DNA from: Desulfobacteraceae bacterium
GTDB taxonomy: Bacteria > Desulfobacterota > DSM-4660 > Desulfatiglandales > Desulfatiglandaceae
Reading direction: 5' to 3'
Assembly (NCBI GenBank): GCA_020349865.1
Contig: CP070700.1
Span: forward strand, 2,572,108-2,585,064
Length of the DNA stretch: 12,957 nt
A model generated the notes under the pieces. The model saw nothing but the letters and a program-made list of their open reading frames with translations. It was not told the origin of the DNA and did not search any database. Made by a program: the position numbers and the translations under genes. Below, one piece after another: positions 1-6,539 of this stretch (its first letter is position 1; each line of letters opens with the position of its first letter).

Positions 1-1
1 C

Positions 2-538
2 CTGGAGGTGGGTACTCAGGTGGTCAATGCGCTCCAGCGCATTGTAAGCCGGCATATGAACCCGCTCGATCCGACGGTCGTCACCATCGGCAGTTTTCAT
101 TCCGGTACGGCCTTCAATGTGATCCCGGAAGTGACCGAGATGTCGGGGACCACAAGGACCTTTGATATGGAGATCTGGCGTACCTGGGAGGCGCGTATTG
201 AAAAAGTTGTTCGCGGGATCTGTGAATCCATGAGTGCCGAGTACGAGTTGAACTTCCAATTTGATTACCCGCCGACAATCAATGATGAATCTGTCTCACA
301 AACGGTTCGGGTGTGTGCAGAAAAGGTCGTGGGCAAAGACCGGGTAGTGGAACCCGAACCGACGATGGGCGGAGAGGATATGGCCTATTATCTGCAGGAA
401 ACAAAAGGCTGTTTCTTTGCCCTCGGGGTGGGCCGAGAGGGGAGTATCAATATTCATAATCCGAAATTTGACTTCAACGAGGATGTCTTGATGCTGGGCA
501 CAGAAACCTATTGCCAAATAGCCCTGGACTTGTTGTAG
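2..538 (+). CDS. M20-family amidohydrolase / metallopeptidase, C-terminal part (5' truncated by window edge)
   Basis: The reading frame is open from the first bases and ends with TAG at 536-538, so only the last 179 or so codons are present; the GTG at 8-10 is an internal codon, not a convincing start. M20D-type amidohydrolases are cytoplasmic, use two metal ions and cleave N-acyl amino acids or similar amides. The visible part covers the end of the dimerisation (lid) domain, with the segment IGSFHSGTAFNVIPEVTEMS followed by GTTRTFD, and then the return to the catalytic domain. There the family block appears as GGEDMAYYL, and NIHNPKFDFNEDVL matches the C-terminal HxPxFDFdE block. Its His, encoded at 455-457, is expected to be a metal ligand. 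The remaining metal ligands lie outside the window. The gene converges on the MutY-like gene. Family is secure; substrate is unknown. Confidence 0.85.
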   Translation: MEVGTQVVNALQRIVSRHMNPLDPTVVTIGSFHSGTAFNVIPEVTEMSGTTRTFDMEIWRTWEARIEKVVRGICESMSAEYELNFQFDYPPTINDESVSQTVRVCAEKVVGKDRVVEPEPTMGGEDMAYYLQETKGCFFALGVGREGSINIHNPKFDFNEDVLMLGTETYCQIALDLL

Positions 539-564
539 TGAAGTGCCTGAAATAGCTGTTTTCT

Positions 565-650
565 CGCCGAGCCGTAGGGTCTACGAGCCGGAGGCCTGGC
601 CTTGCGAATCCCGGAACCCGCCCCAAAGGGGTGGGACTGAGCGCAGGTTT
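565..650. other. GC-rich stem-loop element between convergent genes
   Basis: The spacer 539-690 holds three nested or adjacent stems. CGTAG/CTACG (573-577/581-585) has a GGT loop. CCCGCCCC/GGGGTGGG (617-624/628-635) is 8 bp with one G-U pair and an AAA loop. CCTTGCG/CGCAGG (600-606/642-647) has a bulged T and encloses the second hairpin. No U-tract follows on either strand, so this is not a textbook intrinsic terminator. It may be a shared 3' structure, an intergenic repeat or a small structured RNA. Confidence 0.4.
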
Positions 651-690
651 GTTGCCTAAGTAAACTATCTCCTCTCTGGATGGATATGAG

Positions 691-1683
691 TTAGCCGTGC
701 GCTATGGCAAATCGTGTGCCTGTCTTCTTGACGAACCCTTCTTTCTGCAGAATGGTGAGTAACCCGTTTACCCGTTCTGGATCCACACTGAGGCTCTCCG
801 TGAGTTCCCGTTCGGAACAGTGCGGCTTTGCCAGAAGCACTCTGAGGATCATGCCGCGGATCTCCCTGTTCGAACCTTTGAAAGGGCCTTGTTTCTTATA
901 GTGTGCGCTTTTCCTGCTTGGATTCTGATGCTTCTTTTTCAGCATCACACCGTAGTCCATAAGAGCATAGTACCACTTTCTTGGGTTGGTGGTATCCAGT
1001 GTTCTGGCTACCAGTGGAATAATTTCGCTATCTTTAACCGGACCGGAATGGCGAAAAAAGAAGTGAATAAACACTGTCCTGATATTCGTTTCAACAAATA
1101 CCGTCGGCTCCTGAAATGCAAAAGCGGCGATAGCAGAGGCAGTAGTCCTGCCAACTCCTGGAAGGGTCATTAATTCCTCGGGAGAAGAGGGGAGCTGACC
1201 ATGGAACTGTTCCATAACGAGTTCGGCGCTTTTTTTCAACGCCTGTGCCCGTCGGTTGTACCCCATACCCTGCCATACCTTCAGTATTTCTCGAAGCGTC
1301 GCATGAGCAAGTGAAAAAAAACAGGGAAAAGCCGCCACAAACTGCTCGTATTTTGCCATCACCCTTTCTACCTGAGTCTGCTGCAACATAATTTCTGAAA
1401 CGAAAATATGATAGGGATCGTCGGTCGCACGCCAGGGAAGGGCCCTGCCGTGTTCGTGATAGTACTCATAGATTATTTTTTGCAACCGTGTAACGGCAGA
1501 GGTGGTCAGACACGGTACGGTCAGGCGAGCGAGACGCGCATTCTCAATGCCGGAGGAAGCTGATATCATATTCTCTTCAGGATCTGTAGAATTAGCCTTA
1601 CACCCGTACCGGTTCAGTTTTTTGCGATGTGGTGGTGTTCCTTTTCCAGTCATGAGACGCTGACAATGTCGAGGTGAAGCCAC
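691..1683 (-). CDS. MutY-like HhH-GPD DNA glycosylase lacking the Fe-S cluster
   Basis: Predicted adenine-DNA glycosylase of the MutY branch, which removes A mispaired with 8-oxoG in base-excision repair. With the GTG start at 1683 (GAGGAG about 5 nt upstream) it has 330 residues. An internal ATG at 1569, preceded by GAAGAG, would remove 38 poorly conserved residues and is a real alternative. Visible blocks are LPWR (82-85), SEIMLQQTQV with the MutY glutamate E97 (96-105), WQGMGYNRRA (137-146) and the helix-hairpin-helix LPGVGRTTA (174-182). At the catalytic Asp position (E. coli D138, in DGNVKR) the protein has E198 (VETNIRTVF). After YALMDYG the four Fe-S cysteines of MutY are absent, replaced by a Lys/His-rich stretch. 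No NUDIX-like 8-oxoG domain follows; the last 65 or so residues look like a winged helix. MutY variants without the cluster are known. The mismatch specificity is therefore uncertain. Confidence 0.82.
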   Translation of the reverse strand: MASPRHCQRLMTGKGTPPHRKKLNRYGCKANSTDPEENMISASSGIENARLARLTVPCLTTSAVTRLQKIIYEYYHEHGRALPWRATDDPYHIFVSEIMLQQTQVERVMAKYEQFVAAFPCFFSLAHATLREILKVWQGMGYNRRAQALKKSAELVMEQFHGQLPSSPEELMTLPGVGRTTASAIAAFAFQEPTVFVETNIRTVFIHFFFRHSGPVKDSEIIPLVARTLDTTNPRKWYYALMDYGVMLKKKHQNPSRKSAHYKKQGPFKGSNREIRGMILRVLLAKPHCSERELTESLSVDPERVNGLLTILQKEGFVKKTGTRFAIAHG

Positions 1684-1703
1684 GGATTCTCCTCAAAAAA
1701 TTT

Positions 1704-1738
1704 CTCAAAAAAGGGGTAAAAAGAAGGCCCTTTTTGAG
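1704..1738 (-). promoter_or_regulatory. Hairpin in the 5' leader of the MutY-like gene
   Basis: CTCAAAAAAGGG (1704-1715) can pair with CCCTTTTTGAG (1728-1738) with one bulged base. It lies 20-55 nt upstream of the GTG start and downstream of a possible promoter near 1790. Read on the minus strand no T-run follows the stem. It could affect translation or stability; function is not shown. Confidence 0.3.
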
Positions 1739-1789
1739 TATCGAAGAGTAGCGTTTATTACCTTGAGTGTAAATGGGAAAGATGCCTCA

Positions 1790-1795
1790 ATTATA
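1790..1795 (-). promoter_or_regulatory. Possible -10 box upstream of the MutY-like gene
   Basis: The minus strand reads TATAAT, a perfect sigma-70 -10 hexamer, about 105 nt upstream of the GTG start. The -35 region at 17 nt spacing (AACGTA) is poor; TTGAAA lies too far upstream (21 nt). The transcript would carry a leader of about 100 nt including the 1704-1738 hairpin. Confidence 0.28.
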
Positions 1796-1893
1796 GATCG
1801 GTCTACCTGAACTACGTTTCAATCTAAAATAACCAGACTGAATAGGCGTAGCATTATGGCCGGTGTGTAAGTAAAGGGGAAATGATTCAGATC

Positions 1894-1923
1894 TTGACAA
1901 AAATTTGTTGACATCAAAATAAG
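1894..1923 (+). promoter_or_regulatory. Possible sigma-70 promoter for the aldolase-like gene
   Basis: A perfect TTGACA (1894-1899) is followed after 18 nt by AATAAG (1918-1923, 4/6 to TATAAT). A second perfect TTGACA at 1908-1913 could work with AT-rich sequence near 1928-1934. The transcript would have a leader of about 160 nt. The duplicated -35 box is clear; which -10 is used is not. Confidence 0.3.
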
Positions 1924-2092
1924 CTGGATAAATGGTTGGTTGAGATATATGATGCCGAAGAATTAGGGAAGTGTCAAAGAAAGTATTTCTGGTTCTTGAA
2001 CTGGAAAGCTGCATGCAATAAGGCTGGATTTTTAAAGATCAGTAATTTAACCTCAGACGTCACATTCAGCGTTGATAACAAAGGAGAGTGAT

Positions 2093-2992
2093 ATGGTGAA
2101 GGAGATTTCTTTGAAAGGATGTTTTCCGCCGATTCCCACACCCTTTGACGATCGCGGTAAGGTGGATCACGATCGTTTGGCTCTTAATCTTGAAAAGTGG
2201 CAGGAGACCCCACTATCGGGGTTTGTTGTTCTGGGATCCAACGGTGAAGTCGTTTTCCTCAAGGAAGAGGAAAAAATTGAGACCTGGAAGACGGCAGGGG
2301 CTACTATCAAGCCAGATCGTCTTTTTATTGCCGGTACAGGTTGCGAATCCAGCATTGAAACCATCGAACTCACAGAAAAGGCTGCAAATGTAGGAGCACA
2401 TGCGGCCATGGTGGTGACACCGCATTACTACAGGGCGCGGATGGATCATCGCTCCCTCGTGACTCATTATACAATGATCGCTGATCGCTCACCTATCCCA
2501 ATTATCCTTTATAATGTTCCCGGTTTCACGGGAATCGACCTGAGCGTAGAAACCGTCAATGAGCTTGCCCAGCATCCCAATATTATCGGCCTTAAGGAAA
2601 GCTCCGGGAACCTCGTGAAGATCGGACAGTTGGTTCAAAGCGCAGGGGATGCCTTTCAGGTATTGGCCGGTTCCGGGAGCTTTCTGCTTCCCGCCCTGGC
2701 CGTGGGTGCAGTCGGTGGAGTCATGGCCCTGGCATGCGTGGCTCCGCACGCTTTGGCAGAGCTTATTCAGAGTTTTGACAAAGGAGACCTGAAAAGGGCG
2801 CGGGACCTTCAACTTCGACTTATCCGTGCCAATGCTGCGGTAACTACGAAGTTCGGAATTCCGGGACTTAAGGCCGCAATGGATCTTACTGGTATGTATG
2901 GAGGCCCGGTTCGACCGCCCTTGCTTCCCCTGGAGCAACAAGAGAAGGGTGAGGTTAAAAGCATTTTAAGAAAAGCAGGTATCCTGGCTTAG
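2093..2992 (+). CDS. DapA/NAL-superfamily aldolase, 4-hydroxy-2-oxoglutarate-aldolase-like
   Basis: Class I (Schiff-base) aldolase of the dihydrodipicolinate synthase / N-acetylneuraminate lyase superfamily, cytoplasmic TIM barrel, 299 residues, the normal family length. The ATG at 2093 is chosen because AAGGAGAG (2081-2088) precedes it at good spacing; the in-frame TTG at 2072 has none. Visible motifs are PPIPTPFDDRG (12-22), the carboxylate-binding loop as GSNGE (48-52) rather than the GTTGE of true DapA, the catalytic Tyr in LYNVPGFTG (Y140), and the Schiff-base Lys in GLKESSGN (K168). The GSNGE loop and FQVLAGSGSFLLPALAVGAVGGV resemble eukaryotic 4-hydroxy-2-oxoglutarate aldolase (HOGA1) more than lysine-pathway DapA. 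A catabolic retro-aldolase releasing pyruvate or glyoxylate is therefore more likely than lysine synthesis. It is transcribed toward the oxidoreductase/transporter cluster. Superfamily is certain; exact substrate is inferred. Confidence 0.88.
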   Translation: MVKEISLKGCFPPIPTPFDDRGKVDHDRLALNLEKWQETPLSGFVVLGSNGEVVFLKEEEKIETWKTAGATIKPDRLFIAGTGCESSIETIELTEKAANVGAHAAMVVTPHYYRARMDHRSLVTHYTMIADRSPIPIILYNVPGFTGIDLSVETVNELAQHPNIIGLKESSGNLVKIGQLVQSAGDAFQVLAGSGSFLLPALAVGAVGGVMALACVAPHALAELIQSFDKGDLKRARDLQLRLIRANAAVTTKFGIPGLKAAMDLTGMYGGPVRPPLLPLEQQEKGEVKSILRKAGILA

Positions 2993-3001
2993 AGCAGATT
3001 G

Positions 3002-3030
3002 ATCGGGGACCGGCCCCATATTTCTCCTTT
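3002..3030 (+). terminator. Weak hairpin after the aldolase-like gene
   Basis: GGGG (3005-3008) and CCCC (3014-3017) flank a 5-nt loop just after the stop codon, followed by a T-rich but interrupted tract (ATATTTCTCCTTTT). The stem is short, so termination here is only plausible. Confidence 0.3.
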
Positions 3031-3092
3031 TGACAGATGCAGAGAAACCATGATTGGGCCTCGAAAGGTTGTTGCCCTAATTGAGACATGAC

Positions 3093-4061
3093 TTAGTTTT
3101 TCTTGAGAACAATAGCGGTTGTATTCGTCAGATAAACTCCGGAAATCACAAATATTGCCCCAACCAATAAGGAAAGCGTAATTGGTTCGCTAAGTATGAA
3201 AAAGGCAAGCAAAACAGCACTTATGGGAACGAAATTGATAAATTGACTTGCCTTCATAGGACCAATGGTTTTTATGCCTTGATAATACCATACAAATCCC
3301 AGCACTGTTCCGAAGAACCCTAAATAAAAGATACCGAACCAATCTGCTGAGGAGTAATTAACTAAATCCTGTATCATTCCCTCAAAATAGGCCGGAATAA
3401 ATAATGCAACCGCACCAACGATAGCGGAGTAAGATACGGACACAAGAGGAGATAAATTAGTCATGATTGCCTTGCCTATAAGAGTGTAAGCCACCCAGGT
3501 CAGCACACAGCAAAAGATATAAAATTCTCCCCACCCTACGTTCCCATTCAAGATTTCAATTAGGTTTCCTCTTGATATCACAATGATTGCCCCAATGACC
3601 GAAATGATAATTCCGGTAACCTTTAGGGGATTCAGCTTTTCTTTAAAGAAGAAGGAGGCAAAAAGCGTAATAAAGATGGGGTTATTTGCAATAATGAGTG
3701 ATGCTCGACCTGCTTCGATAATTTTGAGCCCCTTGAAGAAAAATACATTGTAGGCAAACACACCTGTCATACCGAGAAGGATAACCGGAATTATTTGGCC
3801 TCTCTTTACGAGGGGGAGTTTCCCTTCGATTCTTAAGGTAATAAAAAGAAGAAAAATGGATGCTATGGCAAATCTTAGAAAGGCAGCTGAAAAGGGCCCG
3901 GCATCCTTTGCAACGATTCTTCCCGCGATAAAGGTTCCTCCCCAGAAAACAGCCGTTAGAAAAAGTTTTGTATAAATAAATGGTAAGGAATCTTTACGAA
4001 TTTTCTTCTGAACAAGACTTTGGGGGCTTGGGGTTACCGCCCCATTTTGACCTTTTTGCAT
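3093..4061 (-). CDS. EamA/DMT-superfamily permease
   Basis: Integral inner-membrane protein of the drug/metabolite transporter superfamily, 322 residues, with two EamA repeats. About ten hydrophobic segments are visible, from residue 32 (FLTAVFWGGTFIAGRIV) to about 315. Repeat 1 contains the usual AFLRFAIA and ASLIIANNPIF blocks. Repeat 2 ends with FINFVPISAVLLAFFIL, the family's PV..vl.a block. The N-terminal 25 or so residues are polar and presumably cytoplasmic. The ATG at 4061-4059 shares its A with the TAA stop of the oxidoreductase beta-gamma gene (TAATG), so it is probably translationally coupled to it. Linkage suggests that it moves the substrate or product of the oxidoreductase pathway, such as a 2-oxo or 2-hydroxy acid or an amino acid. 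DMT substrates cannot be read from sequence. The gene is the last of the cluster and faces the aldolase gene tail to tail. Confidence 0.9.
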   Translation of the reverse strand: MQKGQNGAVTPSPQSLVQKKIRKDSLPFIYTKLFLTAVFWGGTFIAGRIVAKDAGPFSAAFLRFAIASIFLLFITLRIEGKLPLVKRGQIIPVILLGMTGVFAYNVFFFKGLKIIEAGRASLIIANNPIFITLFASFFFKEKLNPLKVTGIIISVIGAIIVISRGNLIEILNGNVGWGEFYIFCCVLTWVAYTLIGKAIMTNLSPLVSVSYSAIVGAVALFIPAYFEGMIQDLVNYSSADWFGIFYLGFFGTVLGFVWYYQGIKTIGPMKASQFINFVPISAVLLAFFILSEPITLSLLVGAIFVISGVYLTNTTAIVLKKN

Positions 4062-5362
4062 TACTGTTGCCCAACCTCAACCCGCTCAACCAGATCAAGG
4101 GTGGATGCGAGAACCGAGTCCTTGAATCTTGCCTCCAGGGCAGACCGGAGCATTTCAAGATTGATTACTTTGTTGAGTTTGGCCAGGACAGACAAAGATG
4201 CAAGGGCCCAGTCATGTGCCTTAACCCCTTGCCCTTTAAAGTCAACCAGATTCACTTTGGCGTTACTGGGTGGGACCTCGACCCCGTGTGCCTGAATGAT
4301 TAAGGTATCTTTATTAAGGTGGCCAAAAATATACGCTCGGCGGTCCACCCCTTCCTGGCCTATGGCCATGATGGCGGCAGGCCTTTCAATGCCGGTAAAG
4401 CCAATTTCCTCAGGAGAGAGGATTATCTCACTGATGGAAGGGCCTCTGAGTACCGTAATGTTGTACTCATTTTTTTGTGTTACCTTCAGCCCGGCAGTAA
4501 GTCCGGCAAGGCACAATATATCACCAGCTGTTATAATCCTCTGACCGGCATCACCAAGGATGATTACCTCCTGCCTGCCCGCTTCAGGGGGATCAAATCT
4601 GGCGTCAATCTTGGCTGGTGGTGAAACGGTTCTTTGGCTTTTTGCCACTTCTCTGTAATGTCTGCCATACTCCTTTCGAGTGTTATTCTCTACAATGCCT
4701 TTTCTGGGGGGAAACTTGGCGAGAGTGTCATCAATTACTTTAGGGGTTAGTTTGTTCTGTTTTAAATACCGTCCTGTGCAGACCCCCCATATGTCGATTA
4801 CGGAAAAACCTTTATGGCGAATAGCTCGGCCTATCTCCTCTGCAAGGTCTTTTTTGTAAGCTGAACACCGTGTGGCATAGGTTGCTCCTGCTGAACAAGC
4901 CACCTCACACACATCCAGGGGCCGCTCGATTCGGTTAAGAAAAGAGGATCCTACCTGGGCGTCGGGAGGGGTGGTCGCAGAAAACTGGCCGCCTGTCATC
5001 CCAAAGTTGAAGTTATTGAGAACCAGTAATGTCAGATCAAGGTTGCGGCGGCAGGCACTGAGGATGTGAGCCCCGCCTATACCCATACCACCGTCTCCCA
5101 TGGTAACCACAACGTTTAGGTCAGGCCGGGCGAGTTTGAGACCGGTTGCATAGGTCATGGCACGCCCATGGAGACCGTGCAGGGCGTGGGTATTAAAGAA
5201 TGTGTCAAAGAGCCCGGAGCACCCGATATCACTCACCATCACTATCTGATTGCCTTTAAGGCCCATGTTCTGGAAGGTCTTATCAAGGATGCGGGCAATT
5301 CGTTCGTGGGAGCAACCAGGACAAAAGACCAAGGGCCTGCTTTTATTCAATAAACTATACAT
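4061..5362 (-). CDS. 2-oxoacid:ferredoxin oxidoreductase, fused beta (TPP) and gamma subunits
   Basis: Oxidatively decarboxylates a 2-oxoacid to its acyl-CoA, passing electrons to ferredoxin, as partner of the alpha subunit encoded just upstream. The ATG at 5362 is chosen: AAGGAGG lies 9 nt upstream, while the TTG at 5368 sits too close to it. Its 433 residues comprise two parts. Residues 1-260 or so are the beta subunit with FCPGC (C14, C17), DIGCSG (C48) and GVCTGRY (C195), the four expected [4Fe-4S] ligands, plus the TPP-Mg motif GDGG (89-92) and NNFNFGMTGGQ (116-126). Residues 265-433 match the gamma domain, but its glycine motif is altered (GDAGQR for GxGGQG) and ITAGDIL follows. Gamma is usually separate or fused to alpha; fusion after beta is unusual. 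The gene overlaps the alpha gene by 8 nt (ATGTATAG) and the permease gene by 1 nt. Indolepyruvate, oxoglutarate or another branched or aromatic oxoacid are possible substrates. Confidence 0.88.
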   Translation of the reverse strand: MYSLLNKSRPLVFCPGCSHERIARILDKTFQNMGLKGNQIVMVSDIGCSGLFDTFFNTHALHGLHGRAMTYATGLKLARPDLNVVVTMGDGGMGIGGAHILSACRRNLDLTLLVLNNFNFGMTGGQFSATTPPDAQVGSSFLNRIERPLDVCEVACSAGATYATRCSAYKKDLAEEIGRAIRHKGFSVIDIWGVCTGRYLKQNKLTPKVIDDTLAKFPPRKGIVENNTRKEYGRHYREVAKSQRTVSPPAKIDARFDPPEAGRQEVIILGDAGQRIITAGDILCLAGLTAGLKVTQKNEYNITVLRGPSISEIILSPEEIGFTGIERPAAIMAIGQEGVDRRAYIFGHLNKDTLIIQAHGVEVPPSNAKVNLVDFKGQGVKAHDWALASLSVLAKLNKVINLEMLRSALEARFKDSVLASTLDLVERVEVGQQ

Positions 5363-6476
5363 TGGCAATAACCTCCTTGATCTGTCGTGGGGTTATCAGC
5401 CTCCCATTCATTTGACCAAAGAAGTGAACCTCCTTATCAGGAAGGACGCGCTCTATTTCTCTCACATACTGGCCAAGGTTCATCTCCACCACAACCACAT
5501 GTTTCACATTCTTGGCCTTTTCCTTGATTAGCTGTTCTGGTACCGGCCAGATGGTCTTGAGTACAAGGAGGGAAACAGGCTTTCCTTTACTTTTTTTCTC
5601 GACAAAAGCATCTTGTGCCGCACGAGCAGTAACACCATAGGTGATAACCAGTATGTCGGCATCATCCTCCATATACGCTTCGTAAAAGGAAAAACGGTCC
5701 ACGGCTGAAACGAGCTTTTTTTTAAGCCTTTCCTGGTTTTCACTGATTTTGTCAAAATCGGTGGTAATGTAGCCATCAGGACCGTGGGTAGAGGAGGTCT
5801 GCCGGACAAGGACCTTGTCTCCAATGGGAAGAAATTGAGGCACTGCATGGTCAGAAGTGACCTTAAAGGGTAAAAAGGGCCTTCCAGAGGGAGGGACTGC
5901 ACGCTCCTTTAGGTTCGGCCTCACAATGGCATCCATATCGATGCTTTCCTTGGTCATTGCAATCTCCTTATTTGATGCAATAAACACAGGACATCTGAAC
6001 TCTTCAGCGAGATTAAAGGCATGCATTGTCAGAGAAAGGCAGTCTTTAATGTCCACTGGCGCCAGCGCGATTACCGGTAGGCCCCCGCTGTTACCCCAAC
6101 GCATAAATTGTATGTCCCCGTCCGCACCGCGGGTGGCTGACCCGGTAGATGGGCCCAGTCTTTGCACAACCACAATCACGATCGGAATCTCGCTTCCAAT
6201 CGCAAAGGAAATATGTTCGCTGTAGAGGCTCAGGCCAGGCCCTGATGTGGCTGTCATTACCTTGAGTCCCGCCATAGACGCTCCCAAGCAAGAACCAATG
6301 GAAGCAATTTCATCCTCACCTTGTAGGCATATACCTCCCAAAGGGGGCAAAAGCCTGAGCATGGTATTAAATATTGTAGTTGCCGGAGTAATCGGGTATC
6401 CGGCAAAAAACCGGCATCCGGAATTTATTGCGCCCCAGGCAATCGCTTCATTGCTCTCCATGAGAGATAAGGACAT
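5355..6476 (-). CDS. 2-oxoacid:ferredoxin oxidoreductase, alpha subunit (KorA/VorB type)
   Basis: Alpha subunit of a 2-oxoacid:ferredoxin oxidoreductase, 373 residues, starting with ATG at 6476 behind AGGGAGG. Domain I (pyrimidine-binding) begins at once with MESNEAIAWGAINSG and the family block GYPITPAT (26-33), followed by GEDEIAS (54-60), whose Glu is expected to activate TPP. Next come ATSGPGLSLYSE and STGSATRGADGDIQ, the substrate/CoA-side loop of this family. Domain II, from about residue 270, contains ADILVITYGVTARAAQDA and the typical LKTIWPVPEQL ending. No N-terminal gamma domain is present, in agreement with gamma being fused to beta downstream. No ferredoxin-type delta subunit is found in the window. 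The gene lies 63 nt after the LarA-like gene and overlaps the beta-gamma gene, so the two subunits are surely co-translated. Family very secure; oxoacid specificity open. Confidence 0.92.
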   Translation of the reverse strand: MSLSLMESNEAIAWGAINSGCRFFAGYPITPATTIFNTMLRLLPPLGGICLQGEDEIASIGSCLGASMAGLKVMTATSGPGLSLYSEHISFAIGSEIPIVIVVVQRLGPSTGSATRGADGDIQFMRWGNSGGLPVIALAPVDIKDCLSLTMHAFNLAEEFRCPVFIASNKEIAMTKESIDMDAIVRPNLKERAVPPSGRPFLPFKVTSDHAVPQFLPIGDKVLVRQTSSTHGPDGYITTDFDKISENQERLKKKLVSAVDRFSFYEAYMEDDADILVITYGVTARAAQDAFVEKKSKGKPVSLLVLKTIWPVPEQLIKEKAKNVKHVVVVEMNLGQYVREIERVLPDKEVHFFGQMNGRLITPRQIKEVIANV

Positions 6477-6539
6477 TGTGGTACCTCCCTCATTAATCAG
6501 TTAGAAAAGAATTGAAAAAGGTTTCTTTTAAAAGAAGTT

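Larger units (their letters stand above)
1739..2080. other. AT-rich intergenic region between divergent genes, no gene seen
   Basis: This stretch separates the divergent MutY-like and aldolase-like genes. Small open frames here have no SD, no recognisable motif and poor composition, so I call no gene. It contains the possible minus-strand -10 at 1790-1795 and, for the plus strand, two TTGACA hexamers 14 nt apart (1894-1899 and 1908-1913). Confidence 0.5.

Noticed and set aside
1787..2014. 75-residue minus-strand ORF in the intergenic region
   Set aside because: No ribosome-binding site, no recognisable motif, poor composition, and it overlaps the likely promoter region of the aldolase-like gene.
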